A DNA stretch of 64,000 bases from Enterococcus sp. DIV1094 (GCF_017316305.2 NZ_CP147250.1:1936001-2000000); one strand, 5' to 3'; counted from the first letter of the stretch, positions 9,783 to 18,599 are shown. Program-made: numbers and translations. Notes: a model not told the origin generated them from the letters alone.

Positions 9783-9955
9783 TCTACGAGTTTCTAATCA
9801 AAAGAAAAACGTAGATATATAGGATTCGTTGTATCCGAATTGACGCCTGTGGAGTGTTAGAACAAACGACAGTAGCGAGCAAGTGGCAAAATCGGGCACG
9901 GTGAAACAGGAAATAAACATTAATCTGACAACTTTTATAGTTGGTTAGAACTATT
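9783..9955 (+). ncRNA. Right end of the TnpB element with likely omega-RNA scaffold
   Basis: About 165 non-coding bases follow tnpB and run into a hairpin at 9925-9948: CTGAC-AACT pairs with AGTT-G-GTTAG around TTTAT. This is where IS200/IS605 elements carry the right-end palindrome and where the 3' end of the guide RNA is encoded. The exact end, and therefore the guide sequence taken from the flank, is not fixed. The guide would be read from bases just past about 9950. Confidence 0.55.
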
Positions 9956-10831
9956 TATAGATTTTTGGCAACGGTGATCGTTCTGAAAAATGCAAGTGGG
10001 AAATGGCAAGAAGTCACGCTCGACGGAAAAACAGAGCGAATCAGAGAGTTTCGTCTGCTAAAAAGAAGACGGGAGAACGAACACTATTTAGCAGTGATTT
10101 TTGAAAATGAAAGCTATTTGATCGTTGATCGTCAAGGTCAGTCTATCGAAGTTATTACGGCGGTGGATGGCTATTCAAAAAGTATCGCAACATCCATTAC
10201 TTGGCAAGAAACAAGTATAGATGCAGCAACTAGTGACGATGAAATGATCGACACGTTTCTAACAAAGTGGGCGCAACAACAGTCAACCACACATTTAGTG
10301 GATTGTTGGGTAGGCTTGCCTGAGCAACGTTTCTTGACTTATAAAAAGTGGCGAACGCCATCTGGTTATCTTTGTGGTACTTATGCGGCAGCAGTGCTGC
10401 TTGCCTACTATCAAGATTATTGTGTGTCGGATCTGATTCCATCAGATATTCGCCAAAAAGATTCTCGCGATGCAAAAGAATTGATCCAAAAGCTACGTCA
10501 CACGATCCAACCTTTAGGCTTTCCCACCATACCGATTCAAGTAAGCTCAGGGATATCCGCCTTTTTTAAAACACAACAAGAACCCATTTACGCCAGAAGT
10601 ACAGTAGTGGGGTCTTGGCAACGAGCAACAAAGAGAATTCGCCAAGGAAAACCGGTAATGATCGGCATTTTAAAACTACTAGGCAGTACTTACGGTAATC
10701 ATTGGGTCACAGCTTATGCTTACTATGAATCAGCTTCTGGTGAACGTTATTATAAAGTCCATGATAATTGGGGAAACACGAATAAAGTCATTCCTGCTAA
10801 GTGGGCGAATGGCACAGTCTCACTTCCTTGA
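9941..10831 (+). CDS. C39-like cysteine peptidase domain protein, 5' end probably lost
   Basis: The open frame gives up to 296 residues. A papain-like C39 domain is suggested by Cys145 in YLCGTYAAA, His254 in GNHWVTAYAYY and Asp275/Asn276 in HDNWGN. The N-terminal half is not recognised. The only start within reach is a TTG at 9941, which lies inside the right-end hairpin of the preceding TnpB element and has no ribosome site. A TAG at 9938 closes the frame upstream. I infer that the insertion removed the original start. Peptidase function is inferred from the three residues only. Confidence 0.55.
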   Translation: MVRTIYRFLATVIVLKNASGKWQEVTLDGKTERIREFRLLKRRRENEHYLAVIFENESYLIVDRQGQSIEVITAVDGYSKSIATSITWQETSIDAATSDDEMIDTFLTKWAQQQSTTHLVDCWVGLPEQRFLTYKKWRTPSGYLCGTYAAAVLLAYYQDYCVSDLIPSDIRQKDSRDAKELIQKLRHTIQPLGFPTIPIQVSSGISAFFKTQQEPIYARSTVVGSWQRATKRIRQGKPVMIGILKLLGSTYGNHWVTAYAYYESASGERYYKVHDNWGNTNKVIPAKWANGTVSLP

Positions 10832-10908
10832 TTATTTTCAGAAAACACCAGAAATACTCGTAGAAATATGTTAAACTATCCAAGAATAGAGAAGTTTGGG
10901 AGGATGTC

Positions 10909-11889
10909 ATGAGTAAAAAGTATCAGGACGACACGTTGAAAATCTTTAGTTTGAATGGGAATCAACCGTTAGCAGAAAAAATCGCCAAAGTATTTGGAAC
11001 AGAGTTAGGGAAATGTGTAGTCAAACAATTCAGCGATGGAGAAATTTCGATCAACATCGAAGAAAGTATCCGTGGCGACCATGTCTACATCGTTCAGTCC
11101 ACGAATGAGCCAGTCAATGATTACTACATGGAATTATTGATCATGATCGATGCGATGAAACGTGCAAGTGCCAAAACGATCAATGTGGTGTTGCCGTATT
11201 ATGGCTATGCGAGACAAGACCGTACAGCGAAACCTCATGAACCAATTACAGCAAAACTGATTGCGAATATGCTTGAAGAAGCAGGAGCGACACGTGTATT
11301 GACGTTAGATCTGCATACAGTTCAAGTGCAAGGATTCTTTGATATTCCTGTAGATAACTTATTTACAATGCCATTGTTTGCTCATTATTATCGTGAGCTT
11401 GGATTAGTTGGCGATGACATTGTCGTTGTGTCACCAAAGAATAGCGGTGTCCAACGTGCACGCAGCTTGTCAGAGTACCTAAATAGTACGTTAGCGATCG
11501 TTGATCATGCAGACGAAGAAGTTGAAGGAACAGCAGAAAGCTATGTCATCGGGAATGTTCAAGGGAAAACGTGCATACTGGTTGATGATATTTTAAATAC
11601 TGGTTTGACGTTCGCTCGAGCAGCCAAAGTCCTGAAAGAAAATGGCGCAAAAGATATCTACGTTTGTGCTTCACACGGCTTGTTGTCAGATCCTGCGAAA
11701 CAAATCTTGGACGAAGCACCGATCAAAGACATTTGTATTACTGATTCTGTCTATACAACAGAAGAACGTCATCCTGAAAACTTGACGATCGTGACTTGTT
11801 CAAACTTGATGGGAGAAGCGGTGAAACGTATCCACGAAAATACACCGATGAGCCCATTGTTCCGTTTGGAAGAGAAGAGCTTTAGATAA
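10909..11889 (+). CDS. prs: Ribose-phosphate pyrophosphokinase (PRPP synthetase)
   Basis: 326 residues, class I PRPP synthetase length. Clear motifs are the start [57 protein letters not shown], and the PRPP loop [11 protein letters not shown]. It makes PRPP from ribose 5-phosphate and ATP for nucleotide, His, Trp and NAD synthesis. The ATG follows GGGAGGATGTC. Lactobacillales often have two prs genes; this one stands alone and ends at its own terminator, so it may be the second copy. Confidence 0.93.
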   Translation: MSKKYQDDTLKIFSLNGNQPLAEKIAKVFGTELGKCVVKQFSDGEISINIEESIRGDHVYIVQSTNEPVNDYYMELLIMIDAMKRASAKTINVVLPYYGYARQDRTAKPHEPITAKLIANMLEEAGATRVLTLDLHTVQVQGFFDIPVDNLFTMPLFAHYYRELGLVGDDIVVVSPKNSGVQRARSLSEYLNSTLAIVDHADEEVEGTAESYVIGNVQGKTCILVDDILNTGLTFARAAKVLKENGAKDIYVCASHGLLSDPAKQILDEAPIKDICITDSVYTTEERHPENLTIVTCSNLMGEAVKRIHENTPMSPLFRLEEKSFR

Positions 11890-11900
11890 AGAAGGTCGAA

Positions 11901-11947
11901 ACACCATAAAATGGCGGAACACGGTTCATTTTTATGGTGTTTTTTTC
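11901..11947 (+). terminator. Terminator of prs
   Basis: ACACCATAAAA (11901-11911) pairs with TTTTATGGTGT (11930-11940), followed by a run of T. Confidence 0.85.
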
Positions 11948-11996
11948 ATCTACTGTGTCCGAGCGACTAAAAAAACGCCTTTAGCACAGTTTATTT

Positions 11997-12025
11997 TTGG
12001 TAACTTGCTATTTCTATGCTAGAAT
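11997..12025 (+). promoter_or_regulatory. Promoter of the cysteine desulfurase operon
   Basis: TTGGTA at 11997-12002 and TAGAAT at 12020-12025 are separated by 17 bases and lie 32 bases before the TTG start. No operator is apparent. Confidence 0.6.
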
Positions 12026-12057
12026 GTGCCTAGTTCTATTTGAAAGGGATGAATACA

Positions 12058-13188
12058 TTGGGCAATATTTATTTAGATCATGCAGCGACGACGCCGATGC
12101 ATCCGTTAGTAATCAAAGAAATGATGGATATCATGGAAGGGACATTTGGCAATCCTTCGAGCATTCATGGATTTGGTCGGATGGCTCATGAAAAATTAGA
12201 AAATGCCAGACAAATTGTGGCAGATAGTTTACAAGTCCGCCCGCATGAGATCATTTTTAACAGTGGCGGAACTGAAGGCGATAATACCGCAATTCTTGAA
12301 ACAGCATTTTCACGCCAAAATGAAGGGAAACATCTGATTACTACAGTTATAGAGCATCCAGCTGTCTTGAATACGATGAAGTATCTAGAAAAAAAGGGGT
12401 TTGAGGTTACATATCTACCAGTTGACCAAAAAGGGAATATCTCCATCGATGATTTTCGTTCTGCATTAAAAGAAGAAACCATTTTAGTATCGATCATGTA
12501 CGGAAATAATGAAATCGGCAATTTATTACCAATCAAAGAAATCGGTGAAATCTTGCGAGAACATCCAGCCTATTTTCATACGGATGCTGTTCAGGCTTAT
12601 GGCAATCAAACCATTCATCCTCAAGAATTAGGGGTCGATCTTTTGAGCATATCAGGGCATAAGATCAATGGGCCTAAAGGAATCGGCTTTTTATATAAAA
12701 GAGATGGCGTAAACATCCCACCTTTGCTTTTAGGTGGCGAACAAGAAGAAAAACGTCGTGCTGGTACAGAAAACTTGGCAGGTATCTGCGGACTAGCCAA
12801 AGCTGTCGAGATATTGACCCTTGAAGAAAGAGAAGCACGTAATAAAAAGTACGTTGGCTTCCAGCAATTGATTTTAGATAAATTAGCAGAAAATGGCATT
12901 GAATATGCAATCAATGGTGATTTATCGAATAAATTACCGCATGTCCTGAATTTACGTATTCCGGGCATTGTCAATGACCTCTTATTGATGAAATTAGATC
13001 TGCAAGGCTTTGCGATCTCGATCGGTTCGGCATGTACTGCTGGAAATATCGAGCCTTCTCATGTGCTAGAAGCGATGTATGGAAAAGGAACACCTTTCTT
13101 GAAAGAATCGATCCGTATCAGTTTTGGTTATGGCAACATAGAAGAAGAAGTCCAACGATTTGCGGATAGCCTAGTAAAGGCGATCTAA
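12058..13188 (+). CDS. Cysteine desulfurase (NifS/IscS-like)
   Basis: 376 residues of class V aminotransferase fold. The start has IYLDHAATTPMHP, the PLP lysine is Lys202 in SISGHKINGPKG, and the sulfur-accepting Cys326 lies in SIGSACTAGN. It takes sulfur from cysteine, probably for thiolation of tRNA by MnmA (19.8 kb) or Fe-S assembly. I chose the TTG at 12058 because AAAGGG lies 9 bases upstream. The ATG at 12049 directly abuts that site and is too close. It is followed by DUF1831, its usual partner. Confidence 0.88.
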   Translation: MGNIYLDHAATTPMHPLVIKEMMDIMEGTFGNPSSIHGFGRMAHEKLENARQIVADSLQVRPHEIIFNSGGTEGDNTAILETAFSRQNEGKHLITTVIEHPAVLNTMKYLEKKGFEVTYLPVDQKGNISIDDFRSALKEETILVSIMYGNNEIGNLLPIKEIGEILREHPAYFHTDAVQAYGNQTIHPQELGVDLLSISGHKINGPKGIGFLYKRDGVNIPPLLLGGEQEEKRRAGTENLAGICGLAKAVEILTLEEREARNKKYVGFQQLILDKLAENGIEYAINGDLSNKLPHVLNLRIPGIVNDLLLMKLDLQGFAISIGSACTAGNIEPSHVLEAMYGKGTPFLKESIRISFGYGNIEEEVQRFADSLVKAI

Positions 13189-13263
13189 GCATGAAAAAGC
13201 CTAGTAAAACGAGTCAGAAACTTTTATAATAAAGAGGAAACTAAATTTACTGAGGTGAAAAAT

Positions 13264-13611
13264 ATGGCATTTGAACAAACAGCGTCCGTACTCGGTTCTC
13301 CGGTCACTTACCGTTTACATCCTGATGCAAAAAGATACACATTACGTGATAATGGTTTTACAGAAACGAACGGCGGCAACTATCAATTGATTCGTCCGCT
13401 TGATGCAACCCCACAAAGCAAAGAAGGCTTTAAATTAAAAATCACAGTTGCTAAAGACATCAAGTCATTGAAGATGTCGATCACGACAGCCAATGGGTTG
13501 CGTGCAGTCGATATTTTTAAAGATCCAAAGCAAAAAATGAGTCAAGATAAGTTTTATTTCTTGATGGATAGCATGATCAGTCGTGGACTATTTGAAAAAG
13601 TTGAAGGCTAA
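13264..13611 (+). CDS. DUF1831 family protein (cysteine desulfurase-associated)
   Basis: A 115-residue soluble protein. It matches the DUF1831 family of Lactobacillales, usually found between a cysteine desulfurase gene and mnmA, and so presumed to help in sulfur transfer to tRNA. Its biochemical role is not established. The ATG at 13264 follows GAGGTG by 6 bases; the GTG at 13255 lies inside that site. A TATAAT box at about 13225 could give it a second promoter, but no good -35 is visible. Confidence 0.72.
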   Translation: MAFEQTASVLGSPVTYRLHPDAKRYTLRDNGFTETNGGNYQLIRPLDATPQSKEGFKLKITVAKDIKSLKMSITTANGLRAVDIFKDPKQKMSQDKFYFLMDSMISRGLFEKVEG

Positions 13612-13642
13612 TCAATCGTGTGAGATAGCAAAGAAAAACTAA

Positions 13643-13738
13643 AAATACCTAAGCGCTAGGGAATCAGGCACGTCTATCGTCTTTATATGACGATAAGTAG
13701 GCCAAGCTGTTCTTTCTAGCGCTCAGGTATTTTTTTAG
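13643..13738. terminator. Long multi-stem terminator
   Basis: The outer stem AAATACCT-AGCGCTAG (13643 on) pairs with CTAGCGCT-AGGTATTT (to about 13733) and ends in T residues. An inner stem TATCGTC/GACGATA (13675-13696) makes it an unusually large, branched structure for a simple terminator. It separates DUF1831 from the facing gene. Confidence 0.7.
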
Positions 13739-13748
13739 TAGTCAACGA

Positions 13749-14528
13749 TCATTCGACTTTTGACCATTCATCTAATGTTTTTCCTTGGGGATCTTTTAAT
13801 TCTAACCAACTATTTGTTCCACCATAATACAATAGTAAACTAGCTTCATTCACACTTTTGACGATAACATCCTCCACGATCTTGTTATCTTTGATCTGCG
13901 CTTGATAGTCGTCGCGCATTTTATCACCGTATTTAGCTGCATAACTGACTGAACCGTCTTTATTCAATGGAGCATCAGGTAATAAAGTAGCACCTGCTTT
14001 GATCAACATCTCGTTGCGACTGATCCAATAAAGCGTTGCTTTACTGCCGCGAAATTCCACTGTAAAAGGAATCTCACTGATTTGTTTCGTCCAGCGATGA
14101 CGTGCTTTGGCAGGTTTCTTTTTCGTCTCAGGAAGCGGAGCGAAGCCATAGCCGAAAGTCGTCAACACAGTCGTTACCTTTTCGATGCTTGGTGCTAATT
14201 TTTTGGCGGCTTCTGCTGGGATCTTTTCTTTGAAATCTTGGTCTTTTTCTAAGGTTAATCCGGCCTCAGCTGCTTGATCATTCAAAAGGTACATAAAATA
14301 ATCTGCTTCAAGATCCCAAGGTAATTTGACGAGAATCACTTTGTCAAAACTTTTAGGCTGATCGTCTTTTCCAATAGCAATGCATTTGTTTTTTTCATAA
14401 TAAAGAAAAAAGGAATTCTCCAACAGCTTAGTTTTTTTATTAAGTATACTGAAATGGATTTGTTCTTCTTCAAAATCAATGTTTATTTCTGAACGGCTGA
14501 TCGTCGTGTGAAAACTGACTGTTTCCAT
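13749..14528 (-). CDS. Hypothetical soluble protein, 259 residues
   Basis: I do not recognise the family. The protein has no signal peptide or membrane segment. It shows a beta-rich beginning (residues 1-60), a middle helical Lys/Ala-rich stretch (about 85-140) and a second beta-rich half rich in Tyr and Trp. The start ATG at 14528 follows AGGAGGTACCACC. It is transcribed alone, towards the large terminator and divergently from the MFS gene at 14663. Confidence 0.65.
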   Translation of the reverse strand: METVSFHTTISRSEINIDFEEEQIHFSILNKKTKLLENSFFLYYEKNKCIAIGKDDQPKSFDKVILVKLPWDLEADYFMYLLNDQAAEAGLTLEKDQDFKEKIPAEAAKKLAPSIEKVTTVLTTFGYGFAPLPETKKKPAKARHRWTKQISEIPFTVEFRGSKATLYWISRNEMLIKAGATLLPDAPLNKDGSVSYAAKYGDKMRDDYQAQIKDNKIVEDVIVKSVNEASLLLYYGGTNSWLELKDPQGKTLDEWSKVE

Positions 14529-14662
14529 GGTGGTACCTCCTAAAAACGTTTTATTCAGTTTACCATTTTTTCAATCAGGAAGAAATAATGTGGACTTTGT
14601 TTTGTAGCAATCGCTGGATTAATAATGGTAGAATAAAACGATACAAAAAACAGGAGGGATTT

Positions 14663-15895
14663 ATGGAAAAACATTGGAAAAAGAATATCAACCTATTTCT
14701 TATAGGTCAATTTTTATCAGGGATCACAAGTATGGTCGTGCAGTATGCCATCATTTGGTATTTAACACAAGAAACAGGATCGGCGACTATTTTAAGTTTT
14801 GCCACATTATTAGGGATGCTTCCGATGGTTCTTTTAAGTCCGTTTGTTGGACCGCTGATTGATCGTTGGGATAAGAAAAAGTTATTGATTTACACGGATA
14901 TCATTGTTGCAATCTTTGCTCTTATTTTATCCATTGTAGGAACAGTGATGTCGACCTTTCCGTTATGGTTAGTCTTTGTCTCTCTATTTATTCGTTCAGT
15001 CGCACAGACCTTTCAAATGCCAACGATCCAATCGATCTTACCAACGATGGTTCCTGAAACGGAATTGACAAGGATCAATGGACGGTTGGGAATGGTCCAA
15101 TCAGCGAATTATATCATTGCTCCTGGATTAGGTGCTTTTTTATTTGCTGCGGTGCCAATGAATGGTTTGATCCTTTTAGATGTGTTAGGAGCCATTCTTG
15201 GTGTCGGTCTGTTGATATTTGTTATGATCCCTAAGATTGACAGACAAGGGGAAAAGGTTCATTTATTAGCGGATACTAAATTTGGAGTTAAAAAGCTGTA
15301 CGAGAAACGGGGATTATGGCATATCATGATCAATGGCGCAGTTTTCATGCTGTTATTCATGCCAGCTGCAAGCTTATACCCTTTAATGACTATGGGCTAT
15401 TTCAATGGCACCGTCGGACAAGCTGGTTTGATCGAAGTGATATACGCTGTTGGAATGTTAGTAGGGGGAGCGATCATTGGGTTTTCTGGACACTTTAAGA
15501 ATCGCATGTTATTAGTGATCATCTCTTACATCGTCTTAGGTGTATCAGTTGGAGCGAGTGGTTTATTGCCAGCGACCTCACAAGGATTTATTTATTTTGT
15601 CATTCTCAATGCGATTGCCGGTTTGGCCACACCTTACTACAATACATTAGTGATGGCGATGATCCAGCAAAGTTTTGAGCCAAGTATTTTAGGAAGAGTA
15701 TTGGGCGTGTTCAATTCTCTGATGTCTCTACCCGGTCCAGTTGGTTTGATCTTTGCCGGCCCATTAGCAGATGCCCTTGGCGTAGAAAAACTATTTGTGA
15801 TTGCTGGAATCGGTACATTACTATGTGCGGTTGCGCTGTACATGGTTCCTTCAGCAAGAAACTACGATATAGAATTACAAAGTAAACATAGCTAA
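14663..15895 (+). CDS. MFS exporter, macrolide-efflux (DHA3) type
   Basis: 410 residues with about 12 membrane segments. The beginning WKKNINLFLIGQFLSGITSMVVQ, the loop GPLIDRWDKKKLL between helices 2 and 3, and RINGRLGMVQSANYIIAPGLGAFL all fit the DHA3 branch that contains Mef-type macrolide exporters. It should be a proton-driven exporter of a small hydrophobic compound; the substrate is unknown. The ATG at 14663 follows CAGGAGGGATTT. The longer frame from 14588 has no ribosome site. It ends at its own terminator. Confidence 0.82.
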   Translation: MEKHWKKNINLFLIGQFLSGITSMVVQYAIIWYLTQETGSATILSFATLLGMLPMVLLSPFVGPLIDRWDKKKLLIYTDIIVAIFALILSIVGTVMSTFPLWLVFVSLFIRSVAQTFQMPTIQSILPTMVPETELTRINGRLGMVQSANYIIAPGLGAFLFAAVPMNGLILLDVLGAILGVGLLIFVMIPKIDRQGEKVHLLADTKFGVKKLYEKRGLWHIMINGAVFMLLFMPAASLYPLMTMGYFNGTVGQAGLIEVIYAVGMLVGGAIIGFSGHFKNRMLLVIISYIVLGVSVGASGLLPATSQGFIYFVILNAIAGLATPYYNTLVMAMIQQSFEPSILGRVLGVFNSLMSLPGPVGLIFAGPLADALGVEKLFVIAGIGTLLCAVALYMVPSARNYDIELQSKHS

Positions 15896-15915
15896 GAAAA
15901 ACTTTCTTTTTGAAG

Positions 15916-15941
15916 ATAGGCATTGATTGCCTATTTTTTTG
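15916..15941 (+). terminator. Terminator of the MFS exporter
   Basis: ATAGGCA (15916-15922) pairs with TGCCTAT (15928-15934), loop TTGAT, then T residues. Confidence 0.8.
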
Positions 15942-15979
15942 TTTTCACATACGATATTTATAAAGGACGGTGAGCTTGG

Positions 15980-16591
15980 ATGAATTATTTTATCAGTGAT
16001 ATCCATTTTTTTCATGAACGGTTGCTTAGGAATAGTGATTTTTCACCACGACCATTTAAAAATGTTGCCCGCATGAATTATCAGTTGATTACTAGTTGGA
16101 ATGCAGTAGTAAAGGAATCTGACCATGTCTATCATCTAGGTGACCTTGCGATGCATCCCAAATATGAAAAAGGCAGCGAAGAAATTCTTTCCTTAGTCAA
16201 ACAATTGAATGGCACGATCCACTTTATTAAAGGAAATCATGACAGTCGAGCCTTTTTCAAATACTTGGAACAACATGATCCATGGAAAAGTGAAGGAAAA
16301 CAAAAATTTTACTTTTACGATGTGGGCGTCATCATAAAATTCAATCATCAACAATACTATCTGACACATTATCCGTTATTGATAGGAAACAATGATAAAA
16401 TCCGCAACCTTCACGGACATATCCATCACTACAGCGTACCGATCGGCAACGACGTCAATGTAGGTGTAGATGCACCAGAACGAGAACTATTGGAAAAAAA
16501 ATTACCCTTTGGCACACCTTTATCAGAAAACAATATAGAGGAAATCTATCAGAAAAAACAAGCAGAACTGGAACGACTGAAAAAAAGGTAA
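15980..16591 (+). CDS. Calcineurin-like metallophosphoesterase
   Basis: 203 residues with all metal-binding motifs of the family in order: SDIHFFHE near residue 6, HLGDLA near residue 52, KGNHDSR near residue 88, and HYP then HGHIHH between residues 128 and 146. Such small proteins act as phosphodiesterases or phosphatases. The substrate cannot be predicted, and some phage-type relatives are known. The C-terminal 25 residues are a charged helix. It is a single gene with its own terminator. Confidence 0.82.
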   Translation: MNYFISDIHFFHERLLRNSDFSPRPFKNVARMNYQLITSWNAVVKESDHVYHLGDLAMHPKYEKGSEEILSLVKQLNGTIHFIKGNHDSRAFFKYLEQHDPWKSEGKQKFYFYDVGVIIKFNHQQYYLTHYPLLIGNNDKIRNLHGHIHHYSVPIGNDVNVGVDAPERELLEKKLPFGTPLSENNIEEIYQKKQAELERLKKR

Positions 16592-16636
16592 AGAAGAGGC
16601 TCAATCGGGACGGAAGTATTTAGTTGAAAGATAGTT

Positions 16637-16686
16637 GAAAAGCATCCAAGTGCTACTATTACGAGTAGTACTTGGATGCTTTTTGT
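16637..16686 (+). terminator. Terminator of the phosphoesterase gene
   Basis: AAAAGCATCCAAG (16638-16650) pairs with CTTGGATGCTTTT (16671-16683); the stem continues through TACT/AGTA to a small loop. Confidence 0.85.
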
Positions 16687-17054
16687 TGTTGGTAGAATAT
16701 TTCTGGTTATGCCTGTTTACTCGAAAATTGAAGTGTAACAATAAATAAAAAAATAACGAAAAAAAGTTTGAGGATTAATCTATTATAAGTTTTTATATGG
16801 TAAAATAATAACTAATAATTATATTTTTTTGTACATATAATATATATTAATTAGTTTTTTGACGTTAGCTATTTCCCCCTTTTTATATAAATAAGAAATT
16901 TATATTAGACCAATCATTTAAATTGTTATTCGTTATTTTATTTTACAATTAAAATAACGAATTAAAATTAATTGTAGTGGGGTTTTATGTTTAGCGGTCA
17001 ATATAGAAAAATAGCTTCGATTATTTTTAAAAGAAGCGAAGAAAGGAGATACTT
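16687..17054 (+). promoter_or_regulatory. AT-rich leader of the small membrane protein array
   Basis: About 370 bases of very AT-rich sequence. The word AAAATAACGAA occurs at 16750-16760 and again in an exact 12-base inverted repeat, TTCGTTATTTTA at 16929-16940 with TAAAATAACGAA at 16950-16961. A possible promoter is TTGACG near 16858 with a TATA-like box about 17-19 bases on. The inverted repeat could be an operator or an RNA hairpin; I cannot tell which. Confidence 0.45.
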
Positions 17055-17058
17055 ATGA
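16987..17058 (+). CDS. Possible 23-residue leader peptide
   Basis: A short frame starts at ATG 16987, five bases after GTGGGG. It encodes a basic peptide starting MFSGQYRKIASII and stops with the TGA of an ATGA overlap at 17055-17058, shared with the start of the first array gene. The overlap suggests translational coupling. It is too short to judge by composition, so this is a candidate only. Confidence 0.3.
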   Translation: MFSGQYRKIASIIFKRSEERRYL

Positions 17059-17321
17059 ACGGTTATAAAATCGGTTTAGTTGTTTCTATGATTTTATCGA
17101 TCTTGTGTTTATTGGGAGCAATCATAGATTATGGAGGATATATCGGCTTCATCTTGGTGTTTGTGATCATTATCCCAGGACTTGCGGGAATCCATTTTAC
17201 CACAAAAATCACTATGAGAAGGTACTTGAAATGGTCTCTGTTAGTCGTGAATTATTTATTTGCGACTACGCTCACCATATGGGATTTGGTCTATGTTTTC
17301 TTACAATTTTTTTATAAATAA
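17055..17321 (+). CDS. Array membrane protein 1 (type A module)
   Basis: 88 residues, almost wholly hydrophobic, with three membrane segments (about 7-25, 29-47 and 60-83). Between segments 2 and 3 lies a short basic loop TTKITMRRYLKW, followed by NYLFAT. Both features recur in the genes at 17659, 18600 and the second half of 18981. I do not recognise the family. The start follows AAGGAG. It opens a tandem set of related genes, all on this strand with 24-60 base gaps and a ribosome site each. Confidence 0.75.
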   Translation: MNGYKIGLVVSMILSILCLLGAIIDYGGYIGFILVFVIIIPGLAGIHFTTKITMRRYLKWSLLVVNYLFATTLTIWDLVYVFLQFFYK

Positions 17322-17367
17322 AAAGGAACAGGCGTATCAAGAAAGATATTGAAAGAAGGAGAAAAAA

Positions 17368-17622
17368 ATGATTCAAAATAAAAAATATTGGATTTTGTCG
17401 TTTGTATTATTGATACTTTCATGTCTACTTGCTAGACATTATTTTTTATCCTATAGACTATATCCACTTGTATATCAAAGGATTATTGTCTACGGTTGTT
17501 GGATACTAAGCGGATTTAGTTTATTTTTTTGTCGGGCGATCAGTAATAAATTTCTGAAACGTATTGTCATTAGCATCAACATTTTCTGTATTTATGGTTG
17601 GTGGTTTATATATGATTTTTGA
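17368..17622 (+). CDS. Array membrane protein 2 (type B module)
   Basis: 84 residues, three predicted membrane segments. The motif after segment 2 is RAISNKFLKRIVISINIF followed by CIYGW. This differs from type A mainly in Cys-x-Tyr-Gly-Trp in place of NYLFATY, and it aligns best with the gene at 17951. Function unknown. The ribosome site AAGGAG precedes the ATG by 6 bases. The coding region is far more AT-rich than the housekeeping genes around it. Confidence 0.72.
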   Translation: MIQNKKYWILSFVLLILSCLLARHYFLSYRLYPLVYQRIIVYGCWILSGFSLFFCRAISNKFLKRIVISINIFCIYGWWFIYDF

Positions 17623-17658
17623 AAATACAGATATTCATAAATTAAAAAGGAGAATAAG

Positions 17659-17927
17659 ATGACGAATAACCAATTCATATTATCTATAGCAATGTTTTTT
17701 CGATGAGTTGCTTTGTTGGAGGAATCATTTCCGGAGAGAGTGCTCTACGGATTATTTTGTTTTTCATGATGACTTTTCCAAGTCTGCTAGGACTTTATTT
17801 TTCCACTAAAGCGGAACTTCGACATTATAAATGGTTGCTTATTTCTTTGAATTACTTTTTTGCTACGTATATTGTTATTGGGCAATTCATTGAATGGTTT
17901 ATTAGAAAGTTTATCCAAATGAGTTAA
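17659..17927 (+). pseudogene. Array membrane protein 3 (type A module), frameshifted in a T run
   Basis: Translation from the ATG at 17659, which follows AAAAAGGAG, gives MTNNQFILSIAMFFR and then a stop at 17704. The rest of the module is open in another frame from 17703: MSCFVGGIISGE, then FSTKAELRHYKWLL and NYFFATY. One extra T in the six-T tract at 17695-17700 would join them into an 89-residue protein, matching paralogue 1 (88 residues). It is therefore either a recent frameshift or a phase-variable tract. Without joining, the 74-residue product lacks the first membrane segment. Confidence 0.7.
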
Positions 17928-17950
17928 GACTATTACGAGGAGGAATAGGA

Positions 17951-18211
17951 ATGTTAACCAAGAAAAATTATTTAGAATTTATTCTTTCAATTGTTTTATT
18001 GGCAATCTCTATTCTTTTATTTTTATTCTATGCCTATCCGTATTCTAAATTGCAATATGAAATCAGAATATTCATCATGACGGTTTGTTGGTTATGTAGC
18101 ACTGCAAGTTTGTTTTTTTCAACAAAAATCACTTATCCATATTTGAAAAGAGGAATTATATTAGTGAATTTTTGTTGTATCTATGGTTGGTTAGTCTATG
18201 TGTGCTTGTAA
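17951..18211 (+). CDS. Array membrane protein 4 (type B module)
   Basis: 86 residues with three membrane segments. It carries FFSTKITYPYLKRGIILVNF followed by CCIYGW, the clearest intermediate between types A and B: STKI and LK as in type A, CxYGW as in gene 2. This shows that the two types share one ancestor. The ribosome site GAGGAGGAATAGG precedes the ATG. Function unknown. Confidence 0.72.
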   Translation: MLTKKNYLEFILSIVLLAISILLFLFYAYPYSKLQYEIRIFIMTVCWLCSTASLFFSTKITYPYLKRGIILVNFCCIYGWLVYVCL

Positions 18212-18247
18212 AATAGAAAATTAAAAATAGTAAAAAGGAGCGTATAA

Positions 18248-18544
18248 ATGTCTTTTCTAAAAAATAAGTCTCGTACAAAAAAATCAGTAGTTCTATTGAT
18301 ATTGTCAATTTTTCTTGTATTCATTACGTGTATCTTTGCTAGTCCCATATTGTTTGAATCATTTAAATATCAATCGCATCTATTTATAGTCACAATTTCG
18401 ATTTGTTGGGTCATCAATGGAGGGAGTATCGTTTTTGCGTTAGGAATCGCAGACAGATACCTGAAAAAGACATTGATTACGTTGAATTTTGTATTTGGCT
18501 ATGTCTTTTTATTTACGATTTTCCAATTTTCTTTAAATTTTTGA
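18248..18544 (+). CDS. Array membrane protein 5 (diverged type B module)
   Basis: 98 residues: a basic N-terminus (KNKSRTKKS) and three membrane segments. The shared loop is present in changed form (ADRYLKKTLITLNFVFGYVF), without the STKI motif and the YGW ending, so this is the most diverged member. It follows AAAAAGGAG. Function unknown. Confidence 0.7.
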   Translation: MSFLKNKSRTKKSVVLLILSIFLVFITCIFASPILFESFKYQSHLFIVTISICWVINGGSIVFALGIADRYLKKTLITLNFVFGYVFLFTIFQFSLNF

Positions 18545-18599
18545 AGCTATTTCTGTTTTTAGTGAGAAATATTGATGTTGATAAGGAGGAGAAAGAAGA

